Of a DNA stretch of 20,865 nt, positions 8,119-15,638 are shown piece after piece (position 1 is the first letter of the stretch; each line of letters starts with the position of its first letter). The DNA is from Clostridium sp. UBA6640 (GTDB taxonomy: Bacteria > Bacillota > Clostridia > Clostridiales > Clostridiaceae): positions 2,300 to 23,164 of the forward strand of contig NZ_DKLM01000053.1 of NCBI RefSeq assembly GCF_002455975.1. The letters are read 5' to 3'. Under the pieces are notes generated by a model, which saw nothing but the letters and a program-made list of their open reading frames with translations, was not told where the DNA came from and did not search any database. The position numbers were made by a program, and so were the translations under genes.

Positions 8119-8322
8119 ATGAAATCAGTACTTAAAGTGTGTGATATGGTGACATCAAAAGATATTTCTAATGTTAGAAGTGCAATTTCAAATAATCAAG
8201 GAGTTCTAGCTTGTCAGATATTAACTGAAAGCAAGGAAATTGAAATTGTATATGATGACTACTTTATTAGTATTGATGATATTATTGAATCAATAGAGGA
8301 CAAAGGATATACAGTACTGTAA
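8119..8322 (+). CDS. HMA-fold small protein without the CxxC metal site
   Basis: The product has 67 residues. The pattern of strand, helix, strand, strand, helix, strand, ending in SIEDKGYTVL, is that of heavy-metal-associated (ferredoxin-like) domains such as copper chaperones. The metal loop, normally GMTCxxC, reads CDMVTSKDI here: only one cysteine is near and it is out of place. A second cysteine (C32) lies in the core. So metal transport is unlikely, and a protein-binding or redox role is possible. It is the last gene of the block, 10 bp after ricT, with AGGAGG before ATG and a strong terminator right after its stop. In Bacillus this slot holds yabA instead. Confidence 0.75.
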   Translation: MKSVLKVCDMVTSKDISNVRSAISNNQGVLACQILTESKEIEIVYDDYFISIDDIIESIEDKGYTVL

Positions 8323-8349
8323 AAAAAAGCGGCTTAGTCCGCTTTTTTA
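8323..8349 (+). terminator. Intrinsic terminator of the csfB-ricT block
   Basis: AAAAAAGCGG (8323-8332), loop CTTAGT, and CCGCTTTTTT (8339-8348). The hairpin starts at the base after the stop codon. Confidence 0.93.
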
Positions 8350-8384
8350 TTTATAGTATATAAAAATTTAAATCTTTATCTTTC

Positions 8385-8410
8385 AAAAAAGCGTGACAAA
8401 GTCACGCTTT
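8385..8410 (-). terminator. Intrinsic terminator of the NCS2 permease gene
   Basis: AAAGCGTGAC (8388-8397) and GTCACGCTTT (8401-8410) form a 10-bp stem with a 3-base loop. On the minus strand it ends in a T run. The stem includes two bases of the permease stop codon. Confidence 0.92.
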
Positions 8411-9701
8411 AAATATTAATTCCATGTAGTATGAAGTAAGCTAAGAATAATAGCGAAATAATGTACATGGAAGTTGACAATTCTTTTTGATCTTTTTTAA
8501 AGAACTTCATCATCGGGTAAGCTATAAAACCAAATGCTATGCCATCAACTATGCTATAAGTCAAAGGTATTAGCACTATTGTTAAAAAAGCGGGAAATCC
8601 TTCCGTAAAATCTGAGAAATTAATATTTTCTACATTTTTTATCATTAATCCGCCTATTATTATTAATATTGGTGAAATTGCTGCATTAGGTATTATTTTT
8701 ATAAATGGTATAAATAATAGTGAAACAAGAAATAGCATACCAGTAATTAGTGAAGTAAGACCGGTTTTCCCACCAGCAGTTATACCAGCAGTACCTTCCA
8801 CAGTTGACACAGAAGGACTTGTACCTAATAATCCACAGCATAAAGTGGATAATGCAGTTGCTTTCAATGCAGAGTTAAACTTATTTTCAGATTTTAGCAT
8901 TCCATTTATTTGACCATGTAACAACCCTATATTTTCAAAAACTAAAACTAGAGTTAATGAAAATGTAGCTATCCAAAAGGATAAAGTAGATATTTGGCTA
9001 AAATCCATACTAAAAAACAATTTGTTATAGCTAGAAATATCAATACTACCAAAGTTGATTCCAGTAAGGTCAATAATATTAAAACCAAAACAAATTAAAG
9101 TTCCAGTGATAATACTAATTAAAAATGCACCAGGAATCTCTCGTAAAAATAAAAATAAGGCTATTGCTAAAGTTATTAAAAACGCTAAAACTTCTGGAGA
9201 ATTTAAACTTCCTAATGCTACAAGGTTTTTGGCATCACTTATAATTAGCCCACTCTTTTGAAGGCCTATAAAAGTAATAAATAAACCTATGCCCACTGTT
9301 ATTGCTTCTTTTAATGATTCTGGAATAGCTTTTGATATTATAGTAGATAATTTTGTAAATGCTACTATAGAAAAGAGAATTCCAGACATAACTACTGCTG
9401 CTAAAGCTTGCTCATAACTTAATCCCATAGATTTAACTATAGTGTATGTAAATAATGCATTTACTCCCATACCTGGCATTAATATTAATGGTGAATTACT
9501 TATAAATGCCATTAATAAACAACCAACTAATGAGGCTAAAACAGTAGCTACAATTTGTCCTTCTAAGGGCATTCCTGTATCACTTAAAATACTTGCGTTT
9601 ACTACAATTATATACACTGCAGCAAAAAATGAAGTTAAACCTGCAGTAAATTCATTTTTAAAGCTTACTTGATGTTCTTTAAGGTTGAAAAATTTTTTCA
9701 T
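8409..9701 (-). CDS. NCS2/AzgA-type purine permease
   Basis: The product has 430 residues with about 12-14 hydrophobic helices, the normal size for AzgA-like NCS2 transporters such as PbuG and PbuO of Bacillus. These import guanine, hypoxanthine or adenine with protons. Typical pieces are KNEFTAGLTSFFAAVYIIVVN near the N terminus, the half-helix MPGMGVNALFTYT, the GLQKSGLI turn, and GTSPSVSTVEGTAGITAGGKTG near residue 300, which carries substrate-binding residues. The start has GAAGG eight bases upstream. No purine riboswitch is visible in the short leader. A TATAAT (9762-9767, minus strand) suggests a leader of about 55 bases containing three GGG runs. The gene stands alone, facing away from the ykuS-like gene. 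Confidence 0.93.
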   Translation of the reverse strand: MKKFFNLKEHQVSFKNEFTAGLTSFFAAVYIIVVNASILSDTGMPLEGQIVATVLASLVGCLLMAFISNSPLILMPGMGVNALFTYTIVKSMGLSYEQALAAVVMSGILFSIVAFTKLSTIISKAIPESLKEAITVGIGLFITFIGLQKSGLIISDAKNLVALGSLNSPEVLAFLITLAIALFLFLREIPGAFLISIITGTLICFGFNIIDLTGINFGSIDISSYNKLFFSMDFSQISTLSFWIATFSLTLVLVFENIGLLHGQINGMLKSENKFNSALKATALSTLCCGLLGTSPSVSTVEGTAGITAGGKTGLTSLITGMLFLVSLLFIPFIKIIPNAAISPILIIIGGLMIKNVENINFSDFTEGFPAFLTIVLIPLTYSIVDGIAFGFIAYPMMKFFKKDQKELSTSMYIISLLFLAYFILHGINI

Positions 9702-9725
9702 CCTCTCTACCTTCTTTTTCTATAT

Positions 9726-9740
9726 CCCTCACCCACCCTC
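9726..9740 (-). promoter_or_regulatory. G-run cluster in the permease leader
   Basis: Minus strand GAGGGTGGGTGAGGG lies 25-39 bases before the start codon, in an otherwise AT-rich leader. It has three GGG runs; a fourth would have to come from a nearby GG. It may fold as a two-layer quadruplex or be a protein site. Nothing more can be said from one copy. Confidence 0.3.
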
Positions 9741-9896
9741 ATCTATAAAGATGCATTAAGATTATAACATAAAGTAAAAAATAATTGTTACATATTTTTT
9801 AGAAAAACTTTAACTATTATTTTATTTAAGATGGCTTAATTTGAATATACTTAGGAAAAAGGGTTAATACTAGGATTAGAGGGAGGCGAGTTGCTT

Positions 9897-10154
9897 ATGA
9901 AAAAAGTTGCTGTTCAAAAGGGATTAAATCCAGTAAAAAGTTATTTGAATCAAGAGGGATATACAGTTAGAGAATTTGATAGAAACAAGAAAAACGCAGA
10001 GAGTTTTTTAAATAAATTTGATGCTGTAATAGTAACTGGAGAAGAAGAAAATATAATGGGAATACAAAATACATCAGTTAGTGCTCCAATAATTAATGCT
10101 GATGGTATGACCCCACAGCAAGTAAAAGATCAATTAGAAAATCAATTTAAATAA
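9897..10154 (+). CDS. YkuS-like (UPF0180) small protein
   Basis: The product has 85 residues and resembles the UPF0180/YkuS family of Firmicutes, whose function is unknown. It has a short alpha/beta layout with the segments GLNPVKSYLNQEGYTV, DAVIVTGEEENIMGI and APIINADGMTPQQV. An upstream TTG (9891) is in frame, but GGGAGG at 9881-9886 is better spaced for the ATG at 9897. It ends in a hairpin and stands alone between the permease and the LysM gene. The family call is fairly sure; no biochemical role is claimed. Confidence 0.85.
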   Translation: MKKVAVQKGLNPVKSYLNQEGYTVREFDRNKKNAESFLNKFDAVIVTGEEENIMGIQNTSVSAPIINADGMTPQQVKDQLENQFK

Positions 10155-10171
10155 TAAAATTAATTTAAATG

Positions 10172-10199
10172 GGAAAAATCTAAAGGGATTTTTCCTTTA
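10172..10199 (+). terminator. Intrinsic terminator, ykuS-like gene
   Basis: GGAAAAATC (10172-10180) and GATTTTTCC (10187-10195) form a perfect 9-bp stem with a 6-base loop and a short T run after it. Confidence 0.65.
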
Positions 10200-10426
10200 T
10201 CATTTCAACTTTTAGATATAGGTATATGTTATAACTTTAATATTTAAGTAGAGTATACGATGTTTTTACTTTATCTAAAATGAAAATTTGTCACATTTCT
10301 AACTAATTGTATTATTTCGTAGATTTAATATAAAAAATTATAAATAAATTTTAGAAAAGTGAATAAAATCCAAATATCTGTTAATTATTTAAATAGAAAT
10401 TAGAAATTAGTGAGGTGTATTACATT

Positions 10427-11338
10427 ATGAAATTTAAAAAGGAAATAATTGCAGCTATAACCTGTGCTGTAGTTTTAGTAGGAATTTTTTTAACTGTTAG
10501 CTTTATAGGAAGAAAAGATGCTGCCTTATCCACTAATAATGGGAATGAGAAAAAGGTAACAGAAACTGAAAAGGATAAGAAAAAGCAGGATGAAAATAAA
10601 GACAATGAGAGCAAAAAAACTAACAACAAAGAGACAAAGGATAAAGAAAATAACGATAAAGAAAAGAAAGTAGAAACTAATAATCCTGATAATCCTGAAG
10701 AAAAAAAAGCTAATGAAAAGAAAGTTAATAACAACAATGACAAACCGCAAGAAGACAAAAAGGAAAATGAAAATAAGCCTTCAGATAAAAATCCTAATTC
10801 AAGTTTAAATGAAGAAGAGGGAACAAAAGAAGGAGTATATGTAATCCAGCAAAATGACACATTATACAGTATAGCTAATGCATACATGCCAAGTCATGAT
10901 ACTAGCTTAGTTATAGAAACTATAATGAAAAGAAATAATTTAAATAGTTCTAATAAAATAATTCAAGGACAAGAAATTATAATTCCTTATGAAGTTGCTT
11001 TAGAAACTAAAGCTACATCAGCTTCAACAGAAGATGACAAGAAAAAAGATAACTTAAAAGAAAATAACAAAAATACAGATGACAAAAAGGAGCCTTCAAA
11101 AGAAACTGACAAAAAAGTAGATGAGAAAAACACAGATGAAAAAAAGGAAGATAATAAAGAAAAATTAAGCGGAAATAAATATGAAATAAAATCTGGTGAT
11201 AATTTATATAATATAGCTAAAGAAAAAATGCCTGAGATTTCATTAAAAGAAGCAGTTGAAAAAATTAAAGTTCTTAATGAAATAAAAGATGAAAATGCTA
11301 TAAGAGCTGGAGAAGTAATATATATACCAGCTAAATAA
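10427..11338 (+). CDS. Membrane-anchored protein with two LysM domains
   Basis: The product has 303 residues. A basic start and a hydrophobic helix (about 6-28) anchor it or act as an uncleaved signal. Next comes a long low-complexity linker of Lys, Glu, Asp and Asn (about 35-135), a LysM domain (about 137-188, with VIQQNDTLYSIA and GQEIIIPYE), a second charged linker, and a second LysM domain (about 251-303, with IKSGDNLYNIAK and AGEVIYIPAK). LysM binds N-acetylglucosamine polymers such as peptidoglycan. There is no enzyme domain, so the protein probably tethers the membrane to the wall. ATG 10427 is chosen because GTGAGGTG lies about ten bases upstream; the GTG at 10415 overlaps that site. 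AAA/GAA-rich linkers suggest replication slippage. Confidence 0.88.
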   Translation: MKFKKEIIAAITCAVVLVGIFLTVSFIGRKDAALSTNNGNEKKVTETEKDKKKQDENKDNESKKTNNKETKDKENNDKEKKVETNNPDNPEEKKANEKKVNNNNDKPQEDKKENENKPSDKNPNSSLNEEEGTKEGVYVIQQNDTLYSIANAYMPSHDTSLVIETIMKRNNLNSSNKIIQGQEIIIPYEVALETKATSASTEDDKKKDNLKENNKNTDDKKEPSKETDKKVDEKNTDEKKEDNKEKLSGNKYEIKSGDNLYNIAKEKMPEISLKEAVEKIKVLNEIKDENAIRAGEVIYIPAK

Positions 11339-11364
11339 TTTACAATAGTTATATTACTCCTAAA

Positions 11365-11412
11365 AATATAGTAACCCTATAAGCCTAATAATTGACTTAT
11401 AGGGTTATATTT
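11365..11412. terminator. Bidirectional intrinsic terminator
   Basis: TAACCCTATAAG (11372-11383) and CTTATAGGGTTA (11396-11407) form a perfect 12-bp stem flanked by an A run on the left and a T run on the right. It serves both the LysM gene (+) and the PIN gene (-), whose stop codon is inside the stem. Confidence 0.88.
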
Positions 11413-12064
11413 TTAATATACTTATACTACTACTTTCTGCGTATAAAAAATCACTATCTAAAGTTAGCAAATAATTAATGCAATGACACTCTGCAGTTGC
11501 TAATATAGTGGCATCATTCACAGAAATTAAATGTTTTACCATAAGCTCTTTAGCTTTTAATATACAATCTTTATTTATGTCTAAATAGTTGAATTTTATA
11601 GTGTTTTCAAGCTGAGTATGCATATTAACAGCAGTTTTATAATATATGGCTAATAAATCCTTCTTCAAAACGTTTTTAGAAAGGTTATCGAAATACTTTT
11701 TATAAGGTATATCAACAAGCTTATCAGTTCTTTTTTCTTTAAGTGTTTTTCTATCGTACTTATTAAAACTAGATAAAACGGTTCGTATATTATTACGACT
11801 ATTGAAAGGTGTGCTATTCCCAGATTTAAACTGCATATCAAGCATAAATACCTTATACATAATTTGATTTAATACCTCAGAAGAAATCACGGAGGTAACG
11901 TATAAAATACATTTATTTAATAACAATTTTCTAAGAACTTCTATACATTCAGAATGCTTTATATCTTCATCATAAACTAAAGATAAAAGAAAGGAGGCAT
12001 CTAGCATTATTGCAGTGCTTTCATCAAATGTAACACTTTTAAAGGGATATAAAATCATTTCCAT
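11405..12064 (-). CDS. PIN-domain protein (VapC-like ribonuclease fold)
   Basis: The product has 219 residues. The PIN motifs are in the right order: D22 in IMLDASFLLSL, E63 in ISSEVLNQ, D184 in VNDATILATAE and D203/D205 in LLTLDSDF. These acidic residues bind Mg2+ or Mn2+ in PIN nucleases. It is longer than the usual VapC (about 130 residues); the extra piece (about 70-160) is a basic, mostly helical insert. No antitoxin gene is next to it: the neighbours are lrgB and a terminator. A toxin role is therefore not supported; RNA processing is as likely. GAAGG lies eight bases before ATG and is inside a 12-bp inverted repeat that may regulate translation. Confidence 0.75.
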   Translation of the reverse strand: MEMILYPFKSVTFDESTAIMLDASFLLSLVYDEDIKHSECIEVLRKLLLNKCILYVTSVISSEVLNQIMYKVFMLDMQFKSGNSTPFNSRNNIRTVLSSFNKYDRKTLKEKRTDKLVDIPYKKYFDNLSKNVLKKDLLAIYYKTAVNMHTQLENTIKFNYLDINKDCILKAKELMVKHLISVNDATILATAECHCINYLLTLDSDFLYAESSSISILKI

Positions 12065-12117
12065 AAGATATACCTTCTTTACACGTAGTATATTTAAAGT
12101 TTATTAAGGTATATCTT
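12065..12117 (-). promoter_or_regulatory. Inverted repeat covering the PIN gene ribosome binding site
   Basis: AAGATATACCTT (12065-12076) and AAGGTATATCTT (12106-12117) are perfect 12-bp reverse complements, 29 bases apart, in the gap between lrgB and the PIN gene. The arm nearest the PIN gene contains AAGG of its GAAGG Shine-Dalgarno site and abuts its ATG. In the mRNA the pairing would hide that site. It could instead be an operator. Confidence 0.6.
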
Positions 12118-12123
12118 TAGTTA

Positions 12124-12825
12124 TTACATTAAGATGTTAAAAATCTTTAATATTATTGGACTTAAGCATACAGTAATTAATCCAGCAATACCTATAGCTA
12201 GTCCACTCATTGCACCTTCTGTTTCTCCTATCTCTATTGCTTTTGTTGTACCTACTGCGTGAGAGGAAGTTCCTATTCCTATACCGATAGATAAACTATC
12301 TTTTATCTTGAATATTTTAAATACTAAAGGTGATATTATAGCACCAATTATTCCTGTTATAATTATTGCAGTCACCGTAATAGCGGGTATACCTTGAAGT
12401 TGTTTTGAAATTTCCATACCTATAGGTGTGGTAATAGATTTAGGTATTAGTGAAAGGGCAATAGTATTATCTATATTTAACAATTTACACAAAACAATAA
12501 TAGAAATCATACCTACAAAACTACCAACAGTTATACCAATAATTATAGGTAATGCATTTTTTTTAAATAAATCAATTTTATTATAAAGTGGAAGTGCGAG
12601 AACTATGGTTGAAGGGGTTAAAAAGAAAGAAATTAATTTGCCTCCACTATTATAGTCTTCTAATGGGATTTTAAATATTACTAAGAATGATATTATAAAC
12701 ATCGTAGATAATAGTAAAGGATTAAATAATGCTATTTTAGTTTTTTTACTAATGTACTGTGCCAATATGTAAGATAATAATGAAATTAGTATAGCAAATA
12801 ATGGTGTTGATAATAATTCCTTCAT
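12124..12825 (-). CDS. lrgB: LrgB/CidB-family membrane protein
   Basis: The product has 233 residues, the normal length, with about six to eight hydrophobic helices. Family motifs are FFLTPSTIVLALPLY near residue 66, SLIPKSITTPIGMEIS near 126 and GIGTSSHAVGTTKA near 184. LrgB/CidB partners LrgA/CidA; the pair affects murein hydrolase activity, autolysis and, in some bacteria and plastids, export of small carboxylates such as pyruvate or glycolate. The gene overlaps lrgA by 4 bp, a classic coupled pair. No LytSR or CidR regulator gene is near. Whether it is the cid-type or lrg-type pair cannot be told. Confidence 0.93.
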   Translation of the reverse strand: MKELLSTPLFAILISLLSYILAQYISKKTKIALFNPLLLSTMFIISFLVIFKIPLEDYNSGGKLISFFLTPSTIVLALPLYNKIDLFKKNALPIIIGITVGSFVGMISIIVLCKLLNIDNTIALSLIPKSITTPIGMEISKQLQGIPAITVTAIIITGIIGAIISPLVFKIFKIKDSLSIGIGIGTSSHAVGTTKAIEIGETEGAMSGLAIGIAGLITVCLSPIILKIFNILM

Positions 12826-13208
12826 TTAGTGTTCACTTCCTTATAGATATTCTTAGTCTTTTTATTTTGTAAAGATGATACAAATTGTACTGTATAAGTA
12901 GTTACTAATAGCACTATTATTGTCGTTACTACACATACAATAAATATTTTAAATATGTTTCCTTTTAAAATATCAAAGCACCCAAGCACTCCCACACTTG
13001 CAGGAATAAAGAAAAATGCTAAATTACTTAAAAAATAATTACATACATCTTCTATAGCTTTAGGCTTAATTATTTTAGTCATTAAGGCTAAAAGTAATAA
13101 AAGCATACCCAATACATTTCCTGGTATAGGTAAATTAAGAAGGCTACTTATAGCTTCGCCAAGAAATGTAATTAGCAGTATGATAGATAGTTGCTTTAAA
13201 ATCTTCAT
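12822..13208 (-). CDS. lrgA: LrgA/CidA-family holin-like membrane protein
   Basis: The product has 128 residues with four hydrophobic segments, as usual for CidA/LrgA. LPIPGNVLGMLLLLLAL (about 26-42) is the family signature, and FFIPASVGVLG (about 71-81) is the second conserved block. It ends in a charged tail (KKTKNIYKEVNTK). These proteins oligomerise in the membrane like phage holins or antiholins. A modest ribosome binding site (GAGAGTGA) precedes the ATG. It is the first gene of the lrgAB unit, and the 700-bp region upstream is the place for its control. Confidence 0.93.
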   Translation of the reverse strand: MKILKQLSIILLITFLGEAISSLLNLPIPGNVLGMLLLLLALMTKIIKPKAIEDVCNYFLSNLAFFFIPASVGVLGCFDILKGNIFKIFIVCVVTTIIVLLVTTYTVQFVSSLQNKKTKNIYKEVNTK

Positions 13209-13468
13209 TTCATCACTCTCGTTTCTCTAATTATTTAATTTAAAAGTTAACTATGTTTTAAAATAAAGATTATATTTATGAAATTTAATCTTTAAAACTT
13301 AGCTGTTTTATAACTATTTTTATAGACCAGCTAAATTTCAATAATATCCTCTTAAAACATCACTTAAAAATTTAAAGCAAGAAATTAAAAAAAATTATTT
13401 CCATTGTATATTTTAATACTTTTTGGGCAAATATACTAATATAAGATTTAATCAAAATATAAAACCCT

Positions 13469-13622
13469 AGAAGCAACATGCAAGTATTATATTTTAGTTT
13501 ATAGTGTTTATTTAGTAAGTATACACCTATATAAATTTGTTTGTTGCTTCTCCCCCTATAAAGAAAAATTATACCTTGTTTAAAAATATAGATGGCTTAG
13601 AACCGAAAGGTTCTTTTTTATT
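13469..13622 (+). ncRNA. Candidate structured RNA with intrinsic terminator
   Basis: AGAAGCAACA (13469-13478) pairs perfectly with TGTTGCTTCT (13542-13551). Inside it, ATAGTGT (13501-13507) pairs with ACACCTAT (13523-13530) with one bulge, and the AT-rich bases between can pair in part. The result is an 83-base rod. About 45 bases later AGAACC-GAAA-GGTTC followed by TTTTTT (13599-13619) is a strong terminator on the plus strand. No open frame fits between them. TATACT at 13432-13437 could be a -10 box, but no convincing -35 was found. No known RNA family is recognised. Confidence 0.45.
13599..13620 (+). terminator. Intrinsic terminator of the candidate RNA
   Basis: AGAACC, tetraloop GAAA and GGTTCT are followed by a T run. 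Only the plus strand has the T run, and no gene ends just upstream of it on that strand. Confidence 0.8.
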
Positions 13623-13720
13623 TGGCAATATAAACTATTTAGAACTTTAAACACAAATAAATCATAATTAAATGAAATTTTTAGCTCATTATTATATAAT
13701 GTTTTCTATATTTAATATTA

Positions 13721-13778
13721 AGGCATATTCAAAAATAACTGATCATTACATTCGTCTATTTTGCCTCATACTGCATGA
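13721..13778. repeat. Degenerate half-copy of the palindromic repeat at 20198-20356
   Basis: Read on the plus strand, this stretch (AGGCATATTCAAAAATA, then TCTATTTTGCCTCATACTGC) follows the reverse complement of the right arm of the 20198-20356 element (AGGCATCTTCAAAAAAATA, then CCTATTTTCCATCATACTAC), with small gaps. The other arm of the palindrome cannot be found here, so the copy is truncated or decayed. Confidence 0.6.
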
Positions 13779-13909
13779 TAGGAATAACAGGATAGTCTAA
13801 CTATCAAGTAGGTTGTTTTCTTTTCTTACACAAGATATACTTGTTTTTTGAAAAGCTGTTTTATATGTCTAAGTTAAAAAGGTACTTTCATTAAAAGTGA
13901 GGTTTAAAT

Positions 13910-14656
13910 ATGAATTTTATAAAAGATAATGAAACATTAGATGATTTGCAATTAAAAGGCATTCATGTTATCCAGAAAAAAGAAGGTTTTAGATTTGGTG
14001 TGGATGCAGTGATTTTAGCAAATTTCTCCAAGGTTAAAAGAAATCAGCGAGTTATAGATTTATGCAGCGGAACAGGGATAATTCCCTTTATTCTATCAGG
14101 AAAGACAGAGTGTAATAGTATGATGGGGATAGAGATCCAAGAAGAGTTTGTAGAGATGGCAAATCGCTCAGTAGCTTATAATAAGCTTCAAGATAGAATT
14201 AGCTTTGTAAATGGAGATTTAACAGATATAAAGCTTTTAAAGACTATTCAAAAAGCTGATGTAATAACAGTTAATCCACCATATAAGCTTCATAATTCAG
14301 GGATAATTAATATGAATGATAAAAATGCTATTGCTCGCCATGAAATATGCTGTAAGCTAGAGGATGTTATAATAGCATGTAGAATACTATTAAAGGATAG
14401 TGGGAGAATGTTTATGGTCCACAGACCAGATAGGCTTATAGACATAGTAACTCTTATGAGAAAACATAAGATAGAACCTAAGAGGATAAGAATGGTTCAC
14501 CCTTCTCCAGGAAAAGCACCTAATATAGTCTTAATAGAAGGGCAAAGAGATGGTGGTGCCTTTTTAAAATGGGATGAACCACTAAATGTTCATACTGAAG
14601 ATGGTGGATATAGCGAAGAAATAATAAAAATGTATAATTCTCAAGTTTTAAAATAA
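13910..14656 (+). CDS. trmN6: tRNA1(Val) A37 N6-methyltransferase family (YabB/TrmN6)
   Basis: The product has 248 residues and is a class I SAM-dependent methyltransferase. DLCSGTGIIPFIL (50-62) is the SAM-binding motif I, and the target-base motif NPPY is at 122-125, typical of N6-adenine modification. FRFGVDAVILANF (28-40) is the N-terminal signature of the TrmN6/YfiC-YabB family. The substrate is inferred from the family: A37 of tRNA1(Val) in E. coli. It stands 22 bp before rsmI, as in the yabB-yazA-yabC order of Bacillus but without the yazA gene. AGTGAGG precedes the ATG. Confidence 0.92.
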   Translation: MNFIKDNETLDDLQLKGIHVIQKKEGFRFGVDAVILANFSKVKRNQRVIDLCSGTGIIPFILSGKTECNSMMGIEIQEEFVEMANRSVAYNKLQDRISFVNGDLTDIKLLKTIQKADVITVNPPYKLHNSGIINMNDKNAIARHEICCKLEDVIIACRILLKDSGRMFMVHRPDRLIDIVTLMRKHKIEPKRIRMVHPSPGKAPNIVLIEGQRDGGAFLKWDEPLNVHTEDGGYSEEIIKMYNSQVLK

Positions 14657-14677
14657 TTATTGCAAAGGATGATTTAA

Positions 14678-15520
14678 ATGAGTGGTAAATTATATCTAGT
14701 ACCAACTCCTATAGGAAACTTAAAAGATATAACTTTAAGAGCATTAGAAGTATTAAAAATGGTAGATGTTGTGGCTTGCGAGGATACTCGCCAAAGTCTA
14801 AAGCTATTAAATCATTTTAATATAAAAAAGACCTTAATTAGTTATCATAAGCATAATGAAAATGGAAAAAGTGAAGATATAATTGAAATGTTAAAAGAAG
14901 GCAAAAACATTGCAATTATAAGTGATGCTGGTACACCAGGAATTTCAGATCCTGGTGAAGTAATAGTAAAAAAATGTATAGAAGAAAATATAGATTTTGA
15001 AGTGCTTACAGGTGCGACGGCTATCACGACAGCACTTGTTTACTCAGGATTAGATACAACTAAATTTATTTTTAGAGGATTTTTACCTAGAGAAAATAAG
15101 GATAGGAAACCTATTATTGATGATTTAGTAAACAGAACGGAAACCTTAATATTTTACGAGGCACCTCATAGAATACTAAATACGTTAGAATTCTTACATG
15201 AAAATTTAGGAGATAGAAAAATTGCAATATGTAGAGAGCTTACTAAGATGTATGAGGATATTATAAGGATGACTTTAGGTGAAGCTATAGAATACTATAA
15301 AGAAAATTCACCTAGAGGTGAATATGTTTTAGTTTTAGAAGGAAAAAGTTTAGAAGAATTGCAGGAAGAAGAGCGCTCTAAGTGGAATAACTTATCTGTA
15401 GAAGAACATATTAAAACTTATATAGAAGAGGGATTTAGTAAAAAAGATGCCATAAAAAAAGTTGCAAAAGATAGAGAAATGCCAAAATCTGAGGTTTATA
15501 AGTATTCCATTAATATATAA
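14678..15520 (+). CDS. rsmI: 16S rRNA (cytidine1402-2'-O)-methyltransferase
   Basis: The product has 280 residues, the usual length. It puts the 2'-O-methyl group on C1402 of 16S rRNA in the decoding centre, using SAM. The family's opening LYLVPTPIGNLKDITLRAL (5-23), ACEDTR (33-38), SDAGTPGISDPG (about 85-96) and the tetrapyrrole-methylase-like fold are clear. The C-terminal helical part ends EVYKYSINI. It overlaps nothing, follows trmN6 closely and is probably on the same message. No clear terminator follows; the next gene has its own promoter. Confidence 0.97.
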   Translation: MSGKLYLVPTPIGNLKDITLRALEVLKMVDVVACEDTRQSLKLLNHFNIKKTLISYHKHNENGKSEDIIEMLKEGKNIAIISDAGTPGISDPGEVIVKKCIEENIDFEVLTGATAITTALVYSGLDTTKFIFRGFLPRENKDRKPIIDDLVNRTETLIFYEAPHRILNTLEFLHENLGDRKIAICRELTKMYEDIIRMTLGEAIEYYKENSPRGEYVLVLEGKSLEELQEEERSKWNNLSVEEHIKTYIEEGFSKKDAIKKVAKDREMPKSEVYKYSINI

Positions 15521-15638
15521 GTAAGTGCATATTTTCTCAAAGATGTATATATATCAGCTTAAATGGTATATTATAACACATATTTTATAGAAAAAGTAAA
15601 GTTTTTGTAACAAAATAAAAGAAATCTTGGTTGAAACC

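Larger units (their letters stand above)
13209..13909. other. 700-bp non-coding divergent region
   Basis: The region lies between lrgA (-) and trmN6 (+). It has no credible gene. From left to right it holds an AT-rich stretch (13209-13468), a candidate structured RNA with terminator (13469-13622), an AT-rich gap, a worn half-copy of the palindromic repeat (13721-13778), and a small GATAG/CTATC hairpin (13791-13805). The last 100 bases before trmN6 show nothing else. Confidence 0.6.

Noticed and set aside
9702..9896. Purine riboswitch before the NCS2 permease
   Set aside because: The leader is too short and none of the conserved junction sequences is visible.
10420..10887. Long open frames on the minus strand across the LysM gene
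   Set aside because: They are the complement of the Lys/Glu/Asn-rich linker, have no good start sites, and give repetitive Phe/Ser/Leu proteins.
11405..12064. PIN gene as half of a toxin-antitoxin pair
   Set aside because: No small antitoxin-like frame is found on either side.
13469..13622. 6S RNA, SRP RNA or T-box identity for the candidate RNA
   Set aside because: It is too short for 6S, has no SRP tip sequence and no T-box motif or tRNA-binding bulge.
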